The position numbers and the translations under genes were made by a program. A stretch of DNA of 64,000 nucleotides from Bdellovibrionales bacterium RIFCSPHIGHO2_01_FULL_40_29. Lineage in GTDB: Bacteria; Bdellovibrionota; Bdellovibrionia; Bdellovibrionales; Bdellovibrionaceae. Each line of letters opens with the position of its first letter. The stretch's first letter is position 1. Location: assembly GCA_001771815.1 (NCBI GenBank), contig MEPU01000004.1:620001-684000 (forward strand), in the 5' to 3' direction. Positions 34,713 through 42,520 of this stretch are shown piece by piece. A model generated the notes under the pieces. That model saw only the letters and a list, made by a program, of their open reading frames with translations. It was not told the origin of the DNA and ran no database searches.

Positions 34713-34739
34713 GCCCTGACAGAGGATACCTGTCAGGGC
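34713..34739 (-). terminator. Terminator after flagellin 2
   Basis: On the minus strand GCCCTGACAG (34739-34730), loop, CTGTCAGGGC (34722-34713), then ATTTTTATTA. A 10-base perfect stem followed by a T-rich tract, about 70 bases after the flagellin-2 stop. Confidence 0.8.
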
Positions 34740-34806
34740 TGGGTTTAAAGAAGCTTCCACATAAGTGGGGAACTTCATTCGAAACTTTTAAAACATAACT
34801 TTTATT

Positions 34807-35634
34807 TTAACCGATCAACTTCATAGCAACCATGGGCTGCTGATTTGCCTGAGCCAAGACCGACAAAGCGGCTTGCTGCAGCATAGTTGAGGATGCCATT
34901 TCTGATGATTCTTTCGCCACATCAGCGTCTGCAATACGCGAACGTGCTGCGCTTAAGTTCTCAGATCGAACATCTAAACCGGTCATGGTCGATTCTAATC
35001 GAGATTGCATCGCTCCAAATCCAGCTCGCATTTTTGATACTTTCTCGATGGCTGTATCAACCTGCGTGAGGAGATCCCGCGCTCCATCTTTATCCGCGAT
35101 ATTCACACCATCAATTCCCAATTCAGAAATACTGGCATTGCTATCTTGTTTGTACTCGATGATATTTTCTTTACCTGCAGTCGTACCGACATGAAATTCC
35201 ATCCCTGAATTCGACCCATCCAGTAAGTTTTTATCACCAAATTTTGTTGTTTTAGAAATACGATCAATTTCATCCACTAAGCTTGCGGCCTCAAGCTGCA
35301 AGTAGTTTCGCTCTTTATTTCCCAGAGTATCTGATGCTGATTGCACCGCTAACTCTCGTAAACGTGTTAATAAATTCGTCTGCTCTGACAAACCACCTTC
35401 ACCGACTTGCATCGCTGAAATCGCATTGTAGGCGTTGTTTCGGGCTTGTGCTGTTCCGCGAATCTCTGATTTCATACCTTCAGAAATCGCCAAACCGGCA
35501 GCATCATCGGCTGCACGAACAATTCGCGAACCCGATGCTAATGCTTGTGCTGCGTGCTCTTGTCTTTTTGTTTGCATCCCCATCGCTCGTTGAGCCGAGA
35601 TTGATGCCATATTCGTAGCTATCCTTAAACCCAT
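34807..35634 (-). CDS. Flagellin (copy 2)
   Basis: 275 residues, complete D0/D1 ends (GLRIATNMASISAQRAMGMQ, LASGSRIVRAADDAAGLAIS; C-terminal SAARSRIADADVAKESSEMA, VLAQANQQPMVAMKLIG) with no variable centre. About 40-50 percent like copy 1 by eye, so a diverged paralogue rather than a recent duplicate. Minus strand, own leader, promoter and terminator, so probably separately controlled. Confidence 0.95.
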   Translation of the reverse strand: MGLRIATNMASISAQRAMGMQTKRQEHAAQALASGSRIVRAADDAAGLAISEGMKSEIRGTAQARNNAYNAISAMQVGEGGLSEQTNLLTRLRELAVQSASDTLGNKERNYLQLEAASLVDEIDRISKTTKFGDKNLLDGSNSGMEFHVGTTAGKENIIEYKQDSNASISELGIDGVNIADKDGARDLLTQVDTAIEKVSKMRAGFGAMQSRLESTMTGLDVRSENLSAARSRIADADVAKESSEMASSTMLQQAALSVLAQANQQPMVAMKLIG

Positions 35635-35668
35635 AGACGTCCCCTTTGTTTTCCTTTTTGTTTGTTAA

Positions 35669-35690
35669 AAAAAGTTCTTAAAAACTTTTT
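35669..35690 (-). other. AT-rich leader hairpin before flagellin 2
   Basis: Arms AAAAAGTT (35669-35676) and AACTTTTT (35683-35690) with a 6-base loop, 35 bases upstream of the flagellin-2 ATG. Stem has one G-C pair only, so it is weak. Confidence 0.35.
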
Positions 35691-35862
35691 AATTAATTCA
35701 AATTTAAAAAAGGTTGGAGCTCGGCTCACAAAGTTTGAGGTGACTATTCTCTTGCTCTGTGAGCTTTGCGCCTGGAAGGGGAAGTTTTGGTTCGATCAGT
35801 TTGACTGCTGGATCGAGATCCTATTTCCTTTTCGAGGTTAAGCACCAACGTGTATGACGAAC

Positions 35863-35890
35863 CTATCGGGCCAAGGTCTAGTCGACTTTA
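35863..35890 (-). promoter_or_regulatory. Probable FliA promoter of flagellin 2
   Basis: On the minus strand TAAA (35890-35887), 16 bases, then CCCGATAG (35870-35863). The -35 is perfect; the -10 matches 6 of 8; the spacer is one base longer than the usual 15. The leader would be about 225 bases. Weaker than the flagellin-1 promoter. Confidence 0.5.
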
Positions 35891-35986
35891 GCCTTTGGTC
35901 TAGTTTTTATTTAACGCATTACGTTAAGTATTTGATTTTTATGATTTTTGATATCAAATTTTTTTTAGACAAAGGTCTAGTTATGT

Positions 35987-36007
35987 CTGCCGGCAGAACG
36001 CCGGCAG
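35987..36007 (-). terminator. Hairpin after flagellin 3
   Basis: 8-base G/C-rich arms CTGCCGGC and GCCGGCAG with a 5-base loop, 29 bases after the flagellin-3 stop (minus). It lacks a T-run; it may be a terminator or a 3'-end stabiliser. Confidence 0.45.
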
Positions 36008-36035
36008 CAAAGAATTACATGTTTATTCAATAAAT

Positions 36036-36863
36036 CTATCCAATAAGTTTCAACGCCAAACCCGACTGCTCATTGGCTTGAGCCAATGCCGAGGCTTGAT
36101 ACTGTTGTAAAATTTGACCGCGACGCATATCTGAAACTTCTTTCGCAATATCGGCATCTGCAATTCGCGACCGCGCGATCGAAAGATTTTCAATCTGCGA
36201 ACCCAAAGTATTATCAGCAGATTCTAAACGAGATTGCACAGCGCCAAATCCCGCGCGCTGCTGTGCGATCTTCTCCATGGCTTTATCAATAGAAGAAATA
36301 GAATCGACAGCGTCGCCCTTGTCACTGACAGAAGCTCCGTCAATATCCAAACTATCTGCGGTGGTATTCGAATCCGATTTAAATGAAATTCTTGAATTCA
36401 CATCACCACGAGTTCCAACTTGAAAATCAAAATTATTAGAAGATCCATCCAGTAAATTTGAAGAACCAAAACGAGTCGATTTAGCAATACGATCCAACTC
36501 GGATCTGATTTCTCCGAATTCTTTTTGCATCATGGATCGTTCAGTTTTCGAATAAGTATCACTGGCTGCCTGAACCGACAACTCACGCATACGCATTAAA
36601 ATATTGCTTTGTTCATTCAAACTGCCCTCAGCAATGGACACAAAACTCACTGCATCTTCAGAGTTTCTGCGAGCGGCACCCATACTGGCTAGCTCGGCCT
36701 TCATTTGATCAGCAATAGCTGCTCCAGACACATCAGACCCTGGGTTTGATAACCTGGAACCTGTTGCTACATTCTTGACAGCTTTATCTGTCGCTCGTTG
36801 ATTGATGTGCATGGCATTTTGAATGCCTATAGAAGACATATTTGTGCTAATTCTTAGCGACAT
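36036..36863 (-). CDS. Flagellin (copy 3)
   Basis: 275 residues. Ends conserved (SLRISTNMSSIGIQNAMHIN, VATGSRLSNPGSDVSGAAIA; C-terminal SIARSRIADADIAKEVSDMR, SALAQANEQSGLALKLIG). It diverges most from the other copies at the N-terminal D1 loop (GSDVSGAAIA in place of GDDAAGLAIS). Bdellovibrio strains carry several flagellins that form different parts of a tapered filament, and this triplet fits that; the roles here are inferred. Ribosome site GAGAGGG. Confidence 0.94.
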   Translation of the reverse strand: MSLRISTNMSSIGIQNAMHINQRATDKAVKNVATGSRLSNPGSDVSGAAIADQMKAELASMGAARRNSEDAVSFVSIAEGSLNEQSNILMRMRELSVQAASDTYSKTERSMMQKEFGEIRSELDRIAKSTRFGSSNLLDGSSNNFDFQVGTRGDVNSRISFKSDSNTTADSLDIDGASVSDKGDAVDSISSIDKAMEKIAQQRAGFGAVQSRLESADNTLGSQIENLSIARSRIADADIAKEVSDMRRGQILQQYQASALAQANEQSGLALKLIG

Positions 36864-36974
36864 ACGTGCAACCCTCTCTCAAATGTTAAAGAGATGGCGG
36901 CTTGCTCTTTCAGTCACGAGAGGCAATCCGTCACCTCGAAAAGTAATAGGACTTTCGTCCAGCAGTCACACTAC

Positions 36975-37001
36975 TTATCGACACGATGCGTTATAACTTG
37001 A
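36975..37001 (-). promoter_or_regulatory. FliA promoter of flagellin 3
   Basis: On the minus strand TCAA (37001-36998), exactly 15 bases, then GTCGATAA (36982-36975). Match 3 of 4 and 7 of 8 to TAAA-N15-GCCGATAA. The leader would be about 105 bases. Confidence 0.65.
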
Positions 37002-37052
37002 GGCATATTTCATTATAATTATCTCATTATCTAACTATTTGAATTTTAACAA

Positions 37053-37808
37053 CTAATTTGAAACAGGAAGGAGTGGAAAGTTTCTCATATCAAGAATTTC
37101 CTGTGCCACAGAACCAGTCACAAGAAAAAATGGAACATGGGTCGTGCGGTCATTAAACTGTAGTTTCCGAAAGGGATGAGAGGGGTTTTTAAGTGAATCA
37201 AAACCACTAAAAAAATCAAAGCGCCCATGGCCCTTGATACCACCCCCAGTGTCGCGAACAATAAAATAGCCATTATGCTGAGACCCACCAGGCAATTGAA
37301 GACCTACGGCATCAGGAATATAAATAACATCACCCAATTTATAAATACTCAAATCAGCAGCCAAAGAAAAATAGGGATCAATGCACATTACCTTAAAAGA
37401 TTTCTCGCGATCTCGAACTGCCCCTTTACCAAATACACAAACCGAATGCTGAAGACGTTGAAATCGACGTTCGCCTTCAACTTTGCCCGCCACATTCAAA
37501 AGAAAAGATTCTCCATTTTGAGTAATTTCACATGTTCCCTGCATCACACAATCATCATAAATTTCTTTACACACACTGATGATTTCTTTTCCCAATTTAG
37601 ATTTTATTGATTTTCGTTCAGAACAAGCCATCGTGGTTTGATCATACTGTGGAATATAGTAAACAGTCGGAGTCACAAATTTCTTTTTTTGCTCTTCCGT
37701 TAATGGGACATATGTTTTCTTTGCAACCGTTTTCGAGGTCGTCGAATCATGTCCTGGAGCACATCCAGCAATAGTCACAACAATCAGAATATAAAATAGT
37801 GCTTTCAC
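37053..37808 (-). CDS. 3D-domain lipoprotein (MltA-like lytic transglycosylase fold)
   Basis: 251 residues. Lipobox IAGC (cysteine about 16). The C-terminal half has the 3D signature YFIVRDTGGGIKGHGRFDFF (about 200-220) with the aspartates that line the active site of MltA and the resuscitation-factor double-psi barrel; six further cysteines lie at about 58-145. Such proteins cleave peptidoglycan glycan strands. Flanked by flagellin 3 and thiQ, both minus; no close coupling. A role in self-wall remodelling or in prey-wall degradation is possible but not shown. Confidence 0.78.
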   Translation of the reverse strand: MKALFYILIVVTIAGCAPGHDSTTSKTVAKKTYVPLTEEQKKKFVTPTVYYIPQYDQTTMACSERKSIKSKLGKEIISVCKEIYDDCVMQGTCEITQNGESFLLNVAGKVEGERRFQRLQHSVCVFGKGAVRDREKSFKVMCIDPYFSLAADLSIYKLGDVIYIPDAVGLQLPGGSQHNGYFIVRDTGGGIKGHGRFDFFSGFDSLKNPSHPFRKLQFNDRTTHVPFFLVTGSVAQEILDMRNFPLLPVSN

Positions 37809-37872
37809 AACAAGTAAACTAACTCAGATTCTGTCATTGTCGACACCAAAGAGTTTGCATTGAAAAATATAT

Positions 37873-38520
37873 TTATTTGTCGACTTTTTTGACATCTGAA
37901 AACTGGCCCGCTTTGATATGGATAACATTTTGAGCAAGGCTTCGCACATCATCCCAATCATGAGTGATCAAATACGTCGGTACTTGCAACTCTTGCAATA
38001 GGGAATGTACGGTTTCACGCGCTGCCAATCGTGATGCGGGATCCAGTGCGGCAAAGGGCTCATCCATCAACAACACCCGCGGCTTACTCATCAAAGCCCG
38101 CAACAGGGCCACTCGCTGCTTCTCCCCACCCGAAATATCTGCCGCACGCGTGTGCCAGCAATTCTGAAGATTTAGTTTTTGAATATAGGGAGCCACCGCC
38201 TCAGAAAAATTTCCAGAGTTTCGGGCTTCGAAAACAAGGCGCACATTTTTTTCAGCAGATAAATGAGGAAATAACTCATAGCTTTGAAAAACAACACCCA
38301 ATTGACGATCAGAAATAGTTAATTTTGCCAGATCAATACCATCCATTTTCCATGACCAGCCCGGCACAGAGATCCCACCCACCAGCAAATTAAAAAATGT
38401 TGTCTTCCCAGATCCCGATGGCCCCCATAATGCTGTCACACCTGAATCCGGAAGCTCCAGAGAATCAATTTGCATTGAAAAATGACCTAGCGATAAACTA
38501 ACGTTTTCTATCAACGCCAT
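37873..38520 (-). CDS. thiQ: Thiamine ABC transporter, ATP-binding protein ThiQ
   Basis: 215 residues, short ABC ATPase of the ThiQ size. Walker A GPSGSGKTT, Q-loop VFQSYELFPHL, signature ISGGEKQRVALLRAL, Walker B VLLMDEPFAALDP and H-loop LITHDWDDV all intact. Its start overlaps thiP by 23 bases. With thiB and thiP it forms an importer for thiamine, thiamine phosphate or diphosphate. The name depends on the strong similarity of the binding protein to ThiB. Confidence 0.8.
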   Translation of the reverse strand: MALIENVSLSLGHFSMQIDSLELPDSGVTALWGPSGSGKTTFFNLLVGGISVPGWSWKMDGIDLAKLTISDRQLGVVFQSYELFPHLSAEKNVRLVFEARNSGNFSEAVAPYIQKLNLQNCWHTRAADISGGEKQRVALLRALMSKPRVLLMDEPFAALDPASRLAARETVHSLLQELQVPTYLITHDWDDVRSLAQNVIHIKAGQFSDVKKVDK

Positions 38521-39964
38521 AAATTCCTTTTATAAAAAAATAAAATAAAGCACTCAAAACACCCCAAAAAATTAAAATATAAAAACTTAACAAATACGCC
38601 GAGTTCAAGCGGTAACTGTTCAAAAAATTTACCGATAGTAATCCCAAAGTCTTGACCTGAGCACCAGCGGCACGAGAAATAGCAAAATCACTAAGTGTCC
38701 AAATCAAAAGCAACGATGCCGATGTCAGCAATGCGTTGGGAAACTGGTGTAGAATTATTTGAAAAACAATTCTAGTAGTAGAAATCGAGTGAACCTTTGC
38801 TGCTAAAATTTGACCTTTAATTTGAGCCAACTTGTCTTCAAAAATAAATCGAAACAAAGCCGGCACAAATAGAATTAGAAACGCTAACGGAAGTTTTATA
38901 TAATCCATCTGAACAGTCTGCGAGAACAAAATATACAAAGAAAAACCCACAAGAACCGTCGAAATGGACATCAGATGAATCACAAAATGATGTCGTTGCT
39001 TTTCTACAAAATAAACAATCCATCCATAAAGAAATACAAAACAGATCCCTAGGGTGACTATCCCAATCAGTAGACTCTGTCCAGTCGCCTCCAAAATGTC
39101 GACCCCATAAGGAACCAAATCTTCAAAATCAGAAAAACTTTCCAAAAGTCTTGAGATATATCCATAGCCGTAACTAATAATATAAATCAGCAGAGCTAGC
39201 GCAGAAACTTTAGACTTCAAAAACGGATGTGAAACAAAAGGTTGCGGAGAAGCACCTCGTCGATTTAAAAAAAAGTAGCTGATGCAAAAAATAAGACCTG
39301 TCTGAAAGATCATCATCATAGCAGCAGAGTTCCAAGCCTGTTCAATAAAAATTTTTTCATAGATCAGTACCTCAAGATTCGTTCCTTTTCCTCCGCCAGC
39401 CACTAATGGCACCGAAAGACTTGCTAGACAAAATAAAAAAACAAAGAAAAAATTGACTTTAAGATCAGACTTTATAAGCGGCAGCAGGATTCTGAAAATA
39501 AAACTACTTTTTTTTATTCCCATAACATCACTGACTAAAGCTAAATTTCCAACCTGCGATCGAATAGCGTGAGCCATAAAATATGTTGAAAGTCCCAAAT
39601 TCACCAAAGTAAAAATAAAAATCACACCGATGTGGCCCATCGGAAATGGATTCAGTAAACTAAAAGAAATTAAAATTGAAAATAGCGTCGGCAACACCTG
39701 TGGCACCAAAACAATGCGTCCTAAAACAGATTGGGTAGCTCCAGAAAAATTTAACAATCCAAATGATAGAAAAAATCCAAAACTTACAGAGATGAGTGCC
39801 GCCGCACCTGACTGAATCACCGAATTTTTAAGTGCCCATAACAGTTCCGTTGAATTCAAAGTTGAACTGTTATCCAAAAAGAAAAGCGACACCAGATAAG
39901 GACCTAAAAAAATTAAACTGGCAAAGATGGGAAATAAAAAACGAAAAGGACGACTACCCTTCAT
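38498..39964 (-). CDS. thiP: Thiamine ABC transporter, permease ThiP
   Basis: 488 residues from the ATG at 39964, which lies 11 bases inside the end of thiB; the longer frame from 40033 runs through thiB sequence. About twelve membrane helices in two halves, as in ThiP/FbpB-type fused permeases, each with an EAA-like loop (GIKKSSFIFRILLPLIKSD about 190; AAKVHSISTTRIVFQIILHQ about 405). The overlap suggests coupled translation. Substrate assignment follows thiB. Confidence 0.75.
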   Translation of the reverse strand: MKGSRPFRFLFPIFASLIFLGPYLVSLFFLDNSSTLNSTELLWALKNSVIQSGAAALISVSFGFFLSFGLLNFSGATQSVLGRIVLVPQVLPTLFSILISFSLLNPFPMGHIGVIFIFTLVNLGLSTYFMAHAIRSQVGNLALVSDVMGIKKSSFIFRILLPLIKSDLKVNFFFVFLFCLASLSVPLVAGGGKGTNLEVLIYEKIFIEQAWNSAAMMMIFQTGLIFCISYFFLNRRGASPQPFVSHPFLKSKVSALALLIYIISYGYGYISRLLESFSDFEDLVPYGVDILEATGQSLLIGIVTLGICFVFLYGWIVYFVEKQRHHFVIHLMSISTVLVGFSLYILFSQTVQMDYIKLPLAFLILFVPALFRFIFEDKLAQIKGQILAAKVHSISTTRIVFQIILHQFPNALLTSASLLLIWTLSDFAISRAAGAQVKTLGLLSVNFLNSYRLNSAYLLSFYILIFWGVLSALFYFFIKGIYGVDRKR

Positions 39965-40985
39965 TCTTTCGAATTTCTGACCAGATTTGAATCCAATCAT
40001 CCAGTTGCTTTTTTTCATAGACTTTATAAGCACGAGATTTATAAATTTTCACAGTATCAAAAGCTGTCGACTCTTTAATTTTTCCAATCATTGGCAACAT
40101 ATAATTTTTTGTCATTAAAACTTTCTGAGCTTCATCAGTTTGTAAAAACTGTACAAACTTAGCTGCAGAATCACAGTTTTGACATGTTTCTGGAATTCCT
40201 GCGAATTCAATTTGCACCAGATGATCTTCCTTCATCTCCAAACTGATAAAAGACAAGTCTTTCTCTTCGACAATATGATAAATAGGAGATGTCACATACG
40301 AAAAAACCAAATCGGCCTGTTTATTTTTAAAAATACCATAAGCCGCTGACCATCCTGCTGAATAACTATGAACTTGCTGATTCAAGCTTTTTAAAAAAGC
40401 CTTTCCTTCTTCTAAACCTTTAGATTCAAATACCCATACTAAAAATTGCAATCCTGGCGAACTTGTCCGAGGATCCTGCAATGCGATCTTGCCTTTAAGC
40501 TCAGGTTTTAATAAATCATCCAGACTATTCACTGTTGTTGCCAACTCTTGTCGTGTAACAAAAGCCATAGGCGCCCAATCGTAGGCAATAAACTTTGTTT
40601 CTTTTGTGAGTTCTGAAAGCTCTGGTGGATACTCGGAAGCTCTCTCGGATGAGATCTCTCGCCAATTAATTCTTCCAGAAGATCGAGCAATATCAAATTG
40701 ATCTAATCCAACAACAACATCGACAATTGAATTTTTTCCTTCAAATGCAATTTTCTGCAAAGTCATCGAGACGTCAGCTGATTCAATCAAATCAACTTTT
40801 ATACCGTAATTTTTCTCGAATAATTCAGCCAACGTTGGCCCCGGTCCCCACTTTGAAACAAAAGATGAATACGCATAGACCTTGATGGTGTTATTATCGG
40901 GACTGGATTTTGTTTGTTCCGTATTTAAATACGCAATAATAAGACCCGAAAATATAACTCCTAAAAATACGATAAACTGTTTCAT
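39954..40985 (-). CDS. thiB: Thiamine-binding periplasmic protein ThiB/TbpA
   Basis: 343 residues from the ATG at 40985; a GTG pair four codons upstream is inside the previous stop. N-terminal signal-like helix (about 3-20). VYAYSSFVSKWGPGPTLAEL and LQKIAFEGKNSIVDVVVGLD match E. coli ThiB (VYTYDSFAADWGPGP and RLRMEGKNSKADVVLGLD), a specific relationship among iron- and thiamine-type binding proteins. No lipobox. It binds thiamine or its phosphates in the periplasm and delivers them to ThiPQ. Confidence 0.85.
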   Translation of the reverse strand: MKQFIVFLGVIFSGLIIAYLNTEQTKSSPDNNTIKVYAYSSFVSKWGPGPTLAELFEKNYGIKVDLIESADVSMTLQKIAFEGKNSIVDVVVGLDQFDIARSSGRINWREISSERASEYPPELSELTKETKFIAYDWAPMAFVTRQELATTVNSLDDLLKPELKGKIALQDPRTSSPGLQFLVWVFESKGLEEGKAFLKSLNQQVHSYSAGWSAAYGIFKNKQADLVFSYVTSPIYHIVEEKDLSFISLEMKEDHLVQIEFAGIPETCQNCDSAAKFVQFLQTDEAQKVLMTKNYMLPMIGKIKESTAFDTVKIYKSRAYKVYEKKQLDDWIQIWSEIRKNEG

Positions 40986-40987
40986 TG

Positions 40988-41470
40988 TTACCACCACAAT
41001 CCTCTTCGACGTTTAAAAAAATAATAATCTAAACCTAAGCATCGACCGGCGCCGACCCATGCTAGCAAGATATGACACGCAATCATTAACTTGAAAAAAG
41101 TTTCCTTATCAACCATGGAAAGTGTTAAATAGTTGAGACAAAGAAAAATAGCAATAACTGAAATAGGTCGAACGACATAACCAACGACATAGGAAATTCC
41201 AACAGCCAATTGCAGCCCGATCACAATAAATGCAATTATATTCCAATGTGGAATTATTTGTTCACTCAAAAGTATTCGGTACCAATCTGGCATCATGGGT
41301 TTATTTAAAGCTTCAATAAACAACTCAGAAACAGAGTTCCCAACCATGACATAGCGACGCCAGTCTTTAAGAGCTAAATCCAAATAAAAATATCCCAAGA
41401 ATATTCTTAGAAAAGAAACAGGCAAAAGATGGCCAGCGTACTTGATACTTTCAAAATAAGCTTGAAGCAT
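40988..41470 (-). CDS. DoxX-like four-helix membrane protein
   Basis: 160 residues, four likely membrane helices. LPVSFLRIFLGYFYLDLALKD near the N terminus and AVGISYVVGYVVRPISVIAI in the middle resemble DoxX/TQO small-subunit family proteins, which are mostly of unknown function. It lies between nth (13-base gap) and thiB (overlap region of 2 bases), so it may belong to the thi operon by position only. Confidence 0.6.
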   Translation of the reverse strand: MLQAYFESIKYAGHLLPVSFLRIFLGYFYLDLALKDWRRYVMVGNSVSELFIEALNKPMMPDWYRILLSEQIIPHWNIIAFIVIGLQLAVGISYVVGYVVRPISVIAIFLCLNYLTLSMVDKETFFKLMIACHILLAWVGAGRCLGLDYYFFKRRRGLWW

Positions 41471-41483
41471 TTTAGAAGCGTAC

Positions 41484-42161
41484 CTAAACTCCGAGCTTTG
41501 GACAAGAACTCTGCAAAAAACAGTTCAAACAATCTGGATTGCGCGCCTTACAAACTGCTCGTCCATGAGAAATTAAATAATGTGACAGCATAATCCATTC
41601 ACTTTTTGGACAAAGTTCATTCAATTTCAGCTCAATTTTAACAGCATCTGCACCCTTAACCCAACCAAATCGGTTTGCTAACCGGGTCACATGAGTATCA
41701 ACCACGACCCCACTACTGATATTATAGGCATTTCCGAGGACAACATTTGCTGTTTTACGACCAACACCTGGCAGTTCAAGTAGCTCCTCCATTGTTCGCG
41801 GAACATGCCCCTCATATTTATCCACAAGAACTTGGCAGCACTGCTTAATATTTTTCGCTTTGTTTCGATAAAATCCAGTCGAACGAATTAAGCTTTCAAG
41901 AGCCTCAATCTTTAAATGTGCAATACTGAGGGGTGTCGGATAACTCTTGAAAAGAACTCGAGTGACCATATTCACACGTTCATCCGTGCATTGTGCGGAC
42001 AGAATAGTTGCAATAAGAAGCTCAAATGGATTTTTGTAATCCAAGGCACAATGAGCATCTGGATAATTTTTTTTTAACTGTTTTAATGTGAACTGAAAAT
42101 CAATTTTTCCCCGGACTTTAGTCGAAACTAGTTTCCGGGAAGATTTATTCTTTATCACCAA
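41484..42161 (-). CDS. nth: Endonuclease III
   Basis: 225 residues. Helix-hairpin-helix LLELPGVGRKTANVVLGNAY with the catalytic Lys in GRKTAN, the catalytic Asp in VVDTHVTRLANRFGW, and the [4Fe-4S] cluster cysteines CKARNPDCLNCFLQSSCP. The enzyme removes oxidised pyrimidines and nicks the abasic site. It overlaps the ferredoxin gene by 17 bases, a coupling that may reflect iron-sulfur assembly or simply dense packing. Confidence 0.94.
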   Translation of the reverse strand: MVIKNKSSRKLVSTKVRGKIDFQFTLKQLKKNYPDAHCALDYKNPFELLIATILSAQCTDERVNMVTRVLFKSYPTPLSIAHLKIEALESLIRSTGFYRNKAKNIKQCCQVLVDKYEGHVPRTMEELLELPGVGRKTANVVLGNAYNISSGVVVDTHVTRLANRFGWVKGADAVKIELKLNELCPKSEWIMLSHYLISHGRAVCKARNPDCLNCFLQSSCPKLGV

Positions 42162-42384
42162 AATCGCCTATAGCTTCTACAGGACAACCTTCAAGCGCTT
42201 CTTTACAAGCTGCCTCTTCTTCAGGAGTTTCTGGTTGTTTAATAACATATGCATGACCATCGTCTTCATGCATTGCAAAATTCTTAGGCGCAGAAAGCAC
42301 ACAAGCATCACAGGCAATACAGGACTGATCTACAAATATTTTTCCGGCTTTATTCTCTTTCCATTTTTGTGATAAATCAGCCAT
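42145..42384 (-). CDS. Small [4Fe-4S] ferredoxin
   Basis: 79 residues. IFVDQSCIACDACVLSAPKN carries three cluster cysteines (C-x2-C-x2-C) and EGCPVEAI the fourth, so one [4Fe-4S] cluster, plus an acidic C-terminal half. It would carry low-potential electrons in the cytoplasm; partner unknown. First gene of the stretch ferredoxin, nth, DoxX-like, thiB, thiP, thiQ. Confidence 0.85.
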   Translation of the reverse strand: MADLSQKWKENKAGKIFVDQSCIACDACVLSAPKNFAMHEDDGHAYVIKQPETPEEEAACKEALEGCPVEAIGDFGDKE

Positions 42385-42520
42385 TAGGACCCCCAGGCAA
42401 CGCGTTCGAACTTTACTGAAACGACAACTTAAAAAACTTCCGGTCTTAAGTCAATTTTCTCTCTCAAGACGTATCTACAATGCAACAAAAACGGCTAAAA
42501 TAGAGCTTTAGGAGGCTCAT

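Larger units (their letters stand above)
35691..36035. other. Intergenic region between flagellins 2 and 3
   Basis: About 345 bases. It holds the leader and promoter of flagellin 2 and the 3' region of flagellin 3. GGTCTA occurs three times (35875, 35897, 35974), a near-match to the GGACTA repeats upstream of flagellin 1. The inverted pair CTGCCGGC (35987-35994) / GCCGGCAG (36000-36007) is a strong hairpin after flagellin 3, without a T-run. Confidence 0.4.

Noticed and set aside
39965..40033. Longer N terminus of thiP
   Set aside because: It is the thiB coding sequence in another frame, with no ribosome site; the ATG at 39964 fits the fused permease.
42385..42520. TPP riboswitch upstream of the thi operon
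   Set aside because: No CTGAGA or ACCTG-type elements found in order by eye; the gap mostly serves the divergent acetyltransferase and ferredoxin genes.
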